Origin: Salmonirosea aquatica
GTDB lineage: Bacteria; Bacteroidota; Bacteroidia; Cytophagales; Spirosomataceae
Reading direction: 5' to 3'
DNA length: 64,000 nucleotides
Assembly: GCF_009296315.1 (NCBI RefSeq)
Contig: NZ_WHLY01000002.1
Location: 5,802,501 to 5,866,500, forward strand
The position numbers were made by a program, and so were the translations under genes. Numbering within the stretch: the stretch's first letter is position 1; each line of letters begins with the position of its first letter. Below the pieces are notes generated by a model. The model had not been told where the DNA came from. It worked only from the letters and a program-made list of their open reading frames with translations, and searched no databases. This document shows positions 46,058 to 53,343 of the stretch, piece after piece.

Positions 46058-46119
46058 AAGTAATTGTACTACTTTTCCGCCCGAACACAGGAGCGCAACC
46101 TGTCCAAAATCTGCATTCG

Positions 46120-46407
46120 ATGGAAAATTTAAATTGGCAGGAAGGGGTGGAAGCCGGCAAAGCCGCCTACTCCCGAATCATGGGCCGTGGCCGTAAGTGG
46201 CAGGCCAGGAGAATTCCGATCTACATTCGGGAGAATCTTCTGGTGCCTTACTACATCACCTACGAGGGAGAATTCCTGCTGCTGCACGTGGTCAAGTACC
46301 CCGAGCAGGAATCCGAAAAGGTAAGCTACGAAGTCGCGGTCCGGCTCAAAATCAATGAAACCGCCGCGCTTCTTAGTCTCCAGCAATCGTCTGGCCAAAA
46401 CGAATGA
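46120..46407 (+). CDS. Small plus-strand phage protein, unknown
   Basis: 95 residues from ATG 46120 (MENLNWQEGVEAGKAAYSR). Basic N-terminal half, then YYITYEGEFLLLHVVKYPEQ. It is divergent from the methylase and opposite to all other late genes. Overlaps the next plus-strand gene by 53 bp. No family recognised. Confidence 0.5.
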   Translation: MENLNWQEGVEAGKAAYSRIMGRGRKWQARRIPIYIRENLLVPYYITYEGEFLLLHVVKYPEQESEKVSYEVAVRLKINETAALLSLQQSSGQNE

Positions 46408-46627
46408 CCAGTTTATCGTTCATACCCGCAAGCCAGCCCTGCTGGTCCGGATACTCATTAGCGGCGAAAGCGATGAAGTTTCCCCACTGACCGTGAAAGT
46501 GCCGGTTCCACATTCCGATCGGCTATCGTTGGAGTTGATCCGGGTATGGGAAGAAGCTCCCGAAGAAGTCATTTTGGCCACCCTAAAGCGCATGGCTGTA
46601 TGGTACCAGCAAACCCAAACAAGGTAA
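46355..46627 (+). CDS. Small plus-strand phage protein, unknown
   Basis: 90 residues, beta-rich (QFIVHTRKPALLVRILISG) with a C-terminal helix. The large overlap with the preceding frame means at least one of the two starts may be further downstream; codon composition in the unique part looks coding. Confidence 0.45.
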   Translation: MKPPRFLVSSNRLAKTNDQFIVHTRKPALLVRILISGESDEVSPLTVKVPVPHSDRLSLELIRVWEEAPEEVILATLKRMAVWYQQTQTR

Positions 46628-46755
46628 GAAAGTCACCCCGGTGGTGGCGCATCGTGCGCTGGTACTGGCATGCGTTCACTGATTTGCTCTTCCCTGCTCC
46701 GGAAGAGACCACCCGCAAAGAATGGCGGGAGCATCAGTCCTGGAAGCGTTCCTAG
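46600..46755 (+). CDS. Small plus-strand phage protein, unknown
   Basis: 51 residues (MVPANPNKVRKSPRWWRIVRWYW...), Trp/Arg-rich then acidic. Overlaps the preceding gene by 28 bp and meets the stop of the leftward tail gene with 4 bp shared. Existence uncertain. Confidence 0.35.
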   Translation: MVPANPNKVRKSPRWWRIVRWYWHAFTDLLFPAPEETTRKEWREHQSWKRS

Positions 46756-48146
46756 ACGCCCCCGATCAGCAGCGCCGTGGCCTTGTCCCGGATCGGCACC
46801 GTGATGTTCAGCTGGGCTAGCAGATAGTCCACCCCCTCGATGTGGATCTTCTTGGCAAAGTCCAGCCGGGCCAGGTCGGTCTCGCTCAGCACCAAGGACT
46901 TTTGCAGGTAAAACATCCGTTTCCGTAGCGCGATCGTTTCCTTCCAAGTCGTCGTGGCCAGGACAGCCGGGAACAGCGAATAATCCCCCAGCGTGTTCGT
47001 CGCCTTGGGTACTCCCCCTACCAGGCCGTGCCAGAACAACAGGCGCGGGTCCCAGGTTTTGGCATCCTGGGCAAATTGACTGGTCTGCCCCTCCTGCCGG
47101 CACATGGCCAGGCCGGTGCCGGTATCGGTCAGCAGGGTCGAAAACTTCATCTCCACCTTGGCAATCCCATTTTTTCCACCAGGTACCTCCGGAGAAATAT
47201 AGTCGGCCAGCGGCACTGGCTTGTCCTTGGCCAGGGCATCGCTCCCGTCGACAGCCATCACCAGCTGGATCCTGTTATTGGGCTCAGGCGTTTTGGTTTC
47301 CCCCAGCAGCGCCCTGCCAGTCCAGTTGCGCGTGGTTTCGGCCAATAGATCGTTTTCCCAGAAATCAATCCGCAGGTGTTTCTTCACCGGGTTAAAGCTC
47401 AGCTTCAGGTTGGGTACCTTCCGGAGTTCCAGCAGAAACTGGCCGATCGTCCAGGGCGGCAGGTGATTGCTGATATCGATCGGCCCGGCCTCCCAGGCCC
47501 GCATGTTGGCCAGCACCAGCTGGCTCCACTCCGGATGCTCGAAGAAGTCGCCGTCGACGGTGGTATCCGTCAGTTCGGCCATCTTTTTGAGGATCCAGGC
47601 CACGCCGAAATGAGGCACCTTGGGCCCCGTGACGTAGGCTCCGGCCTGGTAGTCGTTCACCCGGCCGGAGTAGGACACCGACGCGCCGTTGGTACCGTAA
47701 AACGCCTCGTTCAGGATCGTCGGGAAGCAAACACAAATCATGCCCTCGTCCACGATGACGACCGGCAGCGGCGTTGGTGCTTCGATGGTACCGAAGTCGA
47801 TCTCCTGCATCGAGAGGTTCTGGTACGCTCCGAAAAACAGGCCGAGCCTGTCGGTATAGGTACCCTTATATCCTCCCATTTCGCTGGCCTCGGTCAGGAT
47901 CAGGTACCCTTCCCGGATCAGCTCTCCGCCGTAGAAGTGCTGGAATTCCAGCTCGGGCAGGTAGGCACCGGCCTGCGGCTCCTCGTAGTAGGAGAAGATG
48001 GCCCGGTTATGGCGCACGGCCGGCAGGGCGGGCAGCTGGGCCTGGTTGCCCGGTACGCTGTCGTACACCAGGTAGGGGTTCACCAGGGCGTAGTGTATCT
48101 TGTGCCCGGGCGGCGTGTATACCTCCTGGCCGTTTATACGGATCAT
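46752..48146 (-). CDS. Tail/baseplate protein, probable tail-tip hub
   Basis: 464 residues, mostly beta with a middle helical section (WTIGQFLLELRKVPNLKLSF NPV region) typical of distal tail or hub proteins of siphoviruses. Followed on the transcript by nothing (end of unit E) and preceded, with a 4-bp ATGA overlap, by the large frameshifted tail gene. No enzymatic motif seen. The family is not recognised by name. Confidence 0.55.
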   Translation of the reverse strand: MIRINGQEVYTPPGHKIHYALVNPYLVYDSVPGNQAQLPALPAVRHNRAIFSYYEEPQAGAYLPELEFQHFYGGELIREGYLILTEASEMGGYKGTYTDRLGLFFGAYQNLSMQEIDFGTIEAPTPLPVVIVDEGMICVCFPTILNEAFYGTNGASVSYSGRVNDYQAGAYVTGPKVPHFGVAWILKKMAELTDTTVDGDFFEHPEWSQLVLANMRAWEAGPIDISNHLPPWTIGQFLLELRKVPNLKLSFNPVKKHLRIDFWENDLLAETTRNWTGRALLGETKTPEPNNRIQLVMAVDGSDALAKDKPVPLADYISPEVPGGKNGIAKVEMKFSTLLTDTGTGLAMCRQEGQTSQFAQDAKTWDPRLLFWHGLVGGVPKATNTLGDYSLFPAVLATTTWKETIALRKRMFYLQKSLVLSETDLARLDFAKKIHIEGVDYLLAQLNITVPIRDKATALLIGGV

Positions 48147-50168
48147 GGATTCTGTACTTGCATGATGAGTGGCTCGTCGGAACTGTTCACGACGATTTGG
48201 TCAAAGAGAAAGAAGCCCGCATCGGTCACGGCGAACTCCCGGCCCTTGCCCACCAGCACCAGCTTGCAGGCATGGACCGGCTGGTTGCTGTACTGCACCG
48301 ACACGAGGATGTCGTAGGTACCCGGCGGCAGGGTACCCTCCGACTGGCGTACGACCGAAGGCGTAAGCCCGATGGAGTTGGGCACCAGCTCGGTATTGTT
48401 CACCCGCAGGGCTACTACCGGCCCGTACTTGCCGCTGGACGTGGCGACCAGGCTGGAATTCATCGGGATCAGGTGCTCGATGGCCAGGTGGACAGGCGTG
48501 TTGTTAACCGTGCAGCTGCCGTTGGCATCGGCGTAGGCCTGGGTATTGAGGCTCCGGTACTCGGCTTCGGCCAGGGCGTCGGCATCGCCGGGCTTCTCGG
48601 CCCCGTAGCGGCCGGCTTCGATGCTGATCGTGGCCGCCCCCCCAGGAAGCCCGCCCCGCAGGTGGTGCGCCGGAACGTGCCCGCGCGGACGATAGCCGCA
48701 CTGGGATACGGCGTGGAGCCCACCAGGATGCTGTGGTCGACGATCGGCGGTATGTAGTCCGGATCACCCGGCGCGTTGGCCTTGACGGTATACGGCTTCA
48801 CCAGGCTGGCGTCGTCGGCATAGACCTGTTCCAGACGCTGGAACACCAGCTTGCCGGTCCGCTTGCCGTACGCATCCAGGATGGGCACCAGGCTGACGCC
48901 CCGCCAGCGCGTGGCCCGCAGGGGCACCGGCGCGGCGGCCGGCAGCACCGAGAAGTTCTCCACCGTGTCCAGGATCCGGAACGAGAAGGTCCGGGCCACC
49001 AGGTCGGCGTCGTCGTACTCGTCGACCAGCGTGCTGGTCAGCAGTTGCAGCGGCCGGTGGCCCTTGTCGGTCACCAGGTAGAGCTCGTCGGCCAGCAGCA
49101 GCTCGTCCAGGTAGCGCAGGTAGGCCGTGGCATCGGTCCCAAAGTAGCCGGTACTGGCCTGGAACTGGTACTCGCCCTCGGTGTGGATCACGCGCAGCTC
49201 CGAGAAGTCGACGCCGGCGTCGGCAGGCCGCTCCACTTCGGCCACATTCTGCGACACCGACAGCGTCCGCTGGCCCTGCCCGGTCAGCCGCAGGGTGTCC
49301 CAGCCCCCAGGCTGTTGACGAACAGCACACTCCGCTCCTGGGGCTGGTAGGCATCGTCGGGCAGGTAGGTGCGGGTCTCGCTCAGGCGGCGGTCGTTCTG
49401 GTCGGAAAGCCACACCTCATACCGGGTCACCGTGGCCGGAATCCCCAGCACGGCCGCGCCCACCGGGCAGCCCACCACGGCATAGAGCAGCGGGTTGTCG
49501 AGCGTCAGCACCGTCACCGCCTCCGGAATGGAGCCGTCGGCCGGGTAGTGCTGCACCCGCAGGCGCACCTGCTCCGGAGCGGGCGAAATATTCAGCAGGA
49601 AGTACAGGTACTCCTCCTGGCTACGGCCCACGCGCTTGTGGTCGGGCTGCCAGGTCAGGAACTGCCGGTGCTCGGCCTGCCAGACGTTCCAGAAGGCCTC
49701 GCCGAAGGCCACGAAGTCCTCATTGGCCAGGCCGGCCTTAATGGCCTGGGCCTTGGGCAGGGTCTTTTCCAGGTTCACCGCCGGCAGTCCGCCCGTCACG
49801 TTCTCGCGCAGGCAGAAGGCCGTCGTCTGGGTCAGCGACAGGCTCAGCACGTTCTGGGCCCGGCGTGGCTTGGCGTGTGAGAGCAGGCCGTCGAGCTTGC
49901 CGTTGCGACCGCCGTTGTAGCGGAACTCCGCCCCGGCGTAACGCTGAATGCCGCCCTGCTCTTCCACCGGTGCCTCGCGGCCCTCGGAGGTGTGTAGCGC
50001 CTCGAGGTTGCCCGAAAACGGGAATTCCGGCACCAGCAGCGTCAGCTGGTACGACAGGCCCACCCGGCTGGTGAGGGCCGGGTCGGCGGCCTCGATGCGG
50101 TGCAGCAGGGCGTTGCGCGTGAATTTGAGGGGCAGGAAGGTAAGGCCGGTGGCTAGTGCGTCGATCAT
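48143..50168 (-). CDS. Large tail protein interrupted by two apparent frameshifts
   Basis: Three consecutive frames make one protein of about 675 residues. Frame 1 (start 50168) ends with ERSVLFVNSLG; frame 2 picks up GWDTLRLTGQGQRTLS; the break is a C5 run at 49304-49308. Frame 2 runs to CGAGFLGG; frame 3 continues AATISIEAGRYGAEKPGD to the stop at 48143; the break is a C7 run at 48637-48643. One extra G (coding strand) at each place restores a single frame without stops. The product is beta-rich with YLVTDKGHRPLQLLTSTLVD-like blocks; function not recognised, tail or baseplate by position. Confidence 0.65.
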
Positions 50169-50170
50169 GG

Positions 50171-50647
50171 TCAGGAATAAATTTCGTTGGCGGGCAGGCC
50201 CATTTTCAGCTTAAGCTCGTAGCCGTAGGCGGCGTCACTACCGGTGGTGTAGAGCACGGGATCCATCTGGATGCTGTCGAAATCCAGGTAGTTGGCATAG
50301 CACCGGTGGTCGGTGTGCAGCTTTTTCAGCACGGTGCTGGCGGTCGCTTCCGCCTGGCGGTAGGCCGCGTCGACGTCCTCCCGCTGCTGCGAGTCGGCAT
50401 AGCAGAAAAAATAGGCGATCATCTCGAACATGGCCAGCTGGAGGGCGTTCTCCACCAGGCGGCCCCGGTAGCGCGGCCGCATCACGAAGATGCCCGGGTA
50501 GACCTCCTCCGAGCGGGAGTCTTCCAGGAGGCGGTCCATGCCGTTGGCGTCGGACAGCTGCACGTAATTCACGCCGGGCTGGGCGCGCAGGATGGGTTCC
50601 AGGTAGGGCCAGAAAAGACCATCGGTGGGATTTTGTTCAGGCATCAT
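50171..50647 (-). CDS. Phage protein, possible tail terminator/connector
   Basis: 158 residues, helical with aromatic residues (FEMIAYFFCYADSQQREDVDAAYRQ). 2 bp before the large tail gene and overlapping the preceding gene by 11 bp. A connector or tail-completion role is possible by size and position only. Confidence 0.5.
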   Translation of the reverse strand: MMPEQNPTDGLFWPYLEPILRAQPGVNYVQLSDANGMDRLLEDSRSEEVYPGIFVMRPRYRGRLVENALQLAMFEMIAYFFCYADSQQREDVDAAYRQAEATASTVLKKLHTDHRCYANYLDFDSIQMDPVLYTTGSDAAYGYELKLKMGLPANEIYS

Positions 50648-51500
50648 TCTGGGCTTTTATCCGTTCGTTCTCCGCCTTTACATCCTTGTGGTGCTCTTCC
50701 AGGAACTGGAACACCTCGTGGGCATTGGCCTGGCGGGTAGCGGCCATGTTGCCGAAGATCTGCTTTTCGGCCAGCAGGTGGTGGTTCTTGATCAGCGCCT
50801 GGCCGGGGTAGTCCTCCTTCCTGGGAGGGCCGCTTTCGCCGCTCTCGAAAATGTCGAAGTGGGCGTAGAAATCCTTCAGGCTGCCCATAAAATACACCAG
50901 GGCCAGCACCTTCTGCTCCGCAAACCGTCCGCGGAGCCGCACGGCCCGGGCGCGCACCTGGTGTTCGTTGTAGAATTCGCGGGGGTCGCCGTTCCATTCA
51001 GGGGCCTGCCGGTCCCGCTCCGGAAGCGCCGGCCGGCAGACGGTGGCCACCAGGTAGTCGAGCCGCTCCTCCCCTTCCACCAGCTGCTTCACAAAGGCCT
51101 GGGCGTGGATGTAGGCATCGGTCAGCTCCCCGAAGCTCATGGTGGCCAGGCCCGGCTCGAAGAGCAGCCAGGGTTGGCCGTCGACGGTGATGGAAGCGAA
51201 GGGCGGTACCGTCAGCTCATCGGTGCGCATCCAGTGGAGCGGCCTGAGCAGTTCGGCCAGCGCCTCGGTACTGGCCACTTTGTGTTCTTCGGAGCGGGAG
51301 GCCCCGAAGAAATGGCGCATCTGCTTGCGCCACTGGTAGCCCGAGAAGCCCAGCAGCACCCGGAGCAGCTCGTGGTAGGTCGAGCCGCTTTCCGGTTCCA
51401 CAAAAACCAGCTTGAGCACTTCGGGCAACTGTGCCTTCGGCACTTCCGTCCAGTTTTCGGGGAAGCTGTGCTTTCGGCCGTTCATCAGAAACTCTTTCAT
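50637..51500 (-). CDS. Phage structural-region protein, unknown
   Basis: 287 residues, soluble, largely helical (EVLKLVFVEPESGSTYHELLRVLL; DAYIHAQAFVKQLVEGEERLDY). ATG overlaps the small gene before it (AATGA). Not recognised; conserved-looking core FYNEHQVRARAVRLRGRFAEQ. Confidence 0.5.
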   Translation of the reverse strand: MKEFLMNGRKHSFPENWTEVPKAQLPEVLKLVFVEPESGSTYHELLRVLLGFSGYQWRKQMRHFFGASRSEEHKVASTEALAELLRPLHWMRTDELTVPPFASITVDGQPWLLFEPGLATMSFGELTDAYIHAQAFVKQLVEGEERLDYLVATVCRPALPERDRQAPEWNGDPREFYNEHQVRARAVRLRGRFAEQKVLALVYFMGSLKDFYAHFDIFESGESGPPRKEDYPGQALIKNHHLLAEKQIFGNMAATRQANAHEVFQFLEEHHKDVKAENERIKAQNDA

Positions 51501-51673
51501 TTCTTATGACGGAATAGCTCTTGCCAAACGCTCTGCCTCACCAGGCCCGTTTTTAGCCAGGCGGTCGGATATTTCCAGCGCTTATGGCGGATATCGGAAA
51601 CCACATAGTAGCCAAAGACGATCGGGCAAAGCAGGATCCAGACGATCCAAAAACCTATTTTCTTTAAAAACAT
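51497..51673 (-). CDS. Small membrane protein in the lysis region
   Basis: 58 residues: one N-terminal membrane helix (IGFWIVWILLCPIVFGYYVV) and a basic C-terminal tail. Stop overlaps the next start by 3 bp. The topology (short TM then positive tail) resembles small holin/antiholin-like proteins. It sits next to DUF5675 and holin-like genes. Confidence 0.55.
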   Translation of the reverse strand: MFLKKIGFWIVWILLCPIVFGYYVVSDIRHKRWKYPTAWLKTGLVRQSVWQELFRHKK

Positions 51674-51728
51674 ATTTCCGAGATTTTAGACTTATCGCTT
51701 TACAAATGTCAGCATTTCCGACATAGGC

Positions 51729-52208
51729 TTACACCAGCAACCTTCCAGCCGCATCCTCATACGCCTGCTCGATGGTGTACCACACTTCTTCCTTAGCAGC
51801 CAGGGCCGCCGTGATTTCTTTGGAGATCGGATCAAACAGATCCTTGCTCTGCCGGACGCAGTACTCGCCGCCCTCGTAGCCCCAGCTCAGGCCCACCAGC
51901 ACACAGCCCAGCGTGTCCCTGATCCAGTTGCCCTTGTGGATGTAGATGTACTCGAAACCGGGCACATTCAACAGCCAGGGGTAGGTACGCTTGAAAGTCG
52001 GCGATTCGCGCAGGCTCACCCGGTAGCGCCCGGTCGGGATGGCCGTCTGCCCGTGGACTTTTGTCGCTTTAATGGCTTCGAGCGTCATCGTAGAATGCAA
52101 GTCGCGGTCCTTGTCTTCCACGACGTAACCGCGCCGGACTCCATTAATGTACAGGATCGACAGGGTACTGTTCTTCCCCCGCTTGACGCGTTTTTGTAGG
52201 ATTTCCAT
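51729..52208 (-). CDS. DUF5675 family protein, lysis-region enzyme candidate
   Basis: 159 residues matching the DUF5675 pattern: GYVVEDKDRD, AIPTGRYRVSL, WLLNVPGFEYIYIHKGN and TLGCVLVGLSW. The His and Cys in the last two blocks resemble an L,D-transpeptidase-like active site, so a murein-acting role is plausible. Follows the holin-like gene with a 1-bp stop/start overlap (TAATG), so it is part of the lysis cassette. No classical endolysin is seen, which makes this the best candidate. Confidence 0.7.
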   Translation of the reverse strand: MEILQKRVKRGKNSTLSILYINGVRRGYVVEDKDRDLHSTMTLEAIKATKVHGQTAIPTGRYRVSLRESPTFKRTYPWLLNVPGFEYIYIHKGNWIRDTLGCVLVGLSWGYEGGEYCVRQSKDLFDPISKEITAALAAKEEVWYTIEQAYEDAAGRLLV

Positions 52209-52735
52209 TATTGTACGGGCGGTTTCTTGGAGGGTACATAATCCTTCACCTTATCCCAGACCACGCTCAGGATCGTCTTCTTGCCCTGGACAGCGTAGTT
52301 CTCCTGGATGGAATAGAATTCAGTAGCCATCATCGTCACCAGGGCCGCGTACTCCAAGCCATGGAAAAGTGTCACTTCCGAACTCTTGATGTTGAAGTGG
52401 GCGATGCCGTGGATACTGGTAAGCGTGACGATGTAGTACACCAGCTTCGAGAAGGTCTTCTCCCGGAACACCTTAGCCGTGGGCTTGGGGTACAGCGCCG
52501 GGTCGGTGCGGCTCAGGTAGTTCTGCCGGCTGATGCCCGAAATGGCGTTGAGCACCATCATGATCAGCAAATACACCAGGTACTTGAAGTCGGCGAATAT
52601 GTAGAGCTCCACGAACTCGAGTAGCCAGATGCCCAGCCCCACGCCGAGCGATACCAGGGCGGCCGCCAGGTTGTCATGTAAAAATTTCATGTGGTTGTCG
52701 AATGCCTGACCGAGGTCGGCGAGGTAGTTTTTCAT
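52208..52735 (-). CDS. Holin-like membrane protein (phage_holin_4 type)
   Basis: 175 residues from the ATG at 52735 (MKNYLADLGQAF); the frame is open upstream but that part is shadow of the overlapping region. Three hydrophobic segments: ALVSLGVGLGIWLLEFVELY, FKYLVYLLIMMVLNAISGI and a weaker one. The MMVLNAISGI block is where this holin family has its conserved Asp/Gly-containing helix. It would permeabilise the inner membrane at lysis. Confidence 0.7.
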   Translation of the reverse strand: MKNYLADLGQAFDNHMKFLHDNLAAALVSLGVGLGIWLLEFVELYIFADFKYLVYLLIMMVLNAISGISRQNYLSRTDPALYPKPTAKVFREKTFSKLVYYIVTLTSIHGIAHFNIKSSEVTLFHGLEYAALVTMMATEFYSIQENYAVQGKKTILSVVWDKVKDYVPSKKPPVQ

Positions 52736-52745
52736 CTTGAATGCG

Positions 52746-53153
52746 TTAAGGGATCGGGGTAAGGACTCCAGCGAGGAAGCCTTCCAGTCGGCCTTTCCAG
52801 CGAGCCTTTCGGATGCGGCTCTCAGCTGCCAGAAGTTTCGCCTCGTACTGATCCGCCTGCATGCGCTGTTCAAGGCGCAGGAAATGGATCTCGGATCGAA
52901 GGGCCTGGTTTTCTTGGCGTAGGTATTCATGGGCGCGCTCGAGGTTACGATGGAGGGGTTTGAGTTTTTGGTAAAGCAGCATGCTGTCGAGCAGCGCGGA
53001 CTCGTAGGCTATCCTGAACGGATCGCTCGATGACTGCGCGCAGACTGTCGCGCTGGGGAGCCAGGCCAGGTTCATTACCATAAATCCGGTGAGCCAGGCT
53101 GTCGAACGCCTGCTTGGTTTGTTGGACTTGGGCATCTTTAAGGAGAAAGGCAT
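52746..53153 (-). CDS. Spanin-like exported coiled-coil protein
   Basis: 135 residues: basic N-terminus, a hydrophobic signal (LTGFMVMNLAWLPSATVCAQ) and a long periplasmic coiled coil (ERAHEYLRQENQALRSEIHF, RLEQRMQADQYEAKLLAAES). It overlaps the upstream gene (52945-53343) by 209 bp in another frame, the arrangement known from Rz/Rz1 pairs. The lipobox-like TVC is imperfect, so whether it is a lipoprotein is open. Confidence 0.6.
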   Translation of the reverse strand: MPFSLKMPKSNKPSRRSTAWLTGFMVMNLAWLPSATVCAQSSSDPFRIAYESALLDSMLLYQKLKPLHRNLERAHEYLRQENQALRSEIHFLRLEQRMQADQYEAKLLAAESRIRKARWKGRLEGFLAGVLTPIP

Positions 53154-53343
53154 CGTGGGCGGTTTGGGATTCGATCCGGGCCTTGATCACTTTTTCGGCG
53201 GCGGTTTCAAGCTTAGATTGGGGTGATTCGTGCTGGCAGCCTTTCCAGACCATGTGTATAAAACTGACAGTTATGGCCGTAAGCGCGAAGCTGATGGTGA
53301 ACAGAACAAGTGGCCTCGTAAAGAAGGATTCCTGTGGCTTCAT
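52945..53343 (-). CDS. Inner-membrane spanin-like (Rz-type) protein
   Basis: 132 residues with one N-terminal membrane helix (LVLFTISFALTAITVSFIHMVW) and a charged coiled coil (KLETAAEKVIKARIESQTAHD... QAFDSLAHRIYG). This is the i-spanin layout. Its 3' half overlaps the 52746 gene, and its ATG overlaps the stop of the secreted-protein gene. Holin, DUF5675 and the two spanin-like genes together form the lysis block. Confidence 0.6.
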   Translation of the reverse strand: MKPQESFFTRPLVLFTISFALTAITVSFIHMVWKGCQHESPQSKLETAAEKVIKARIESQTAHDAFLLKDAQVQQTKQAFDSLAHRIYGNEPGLAPQRDSLRAVIERSVQDSLRVRAARQHAALPKTQTPPS

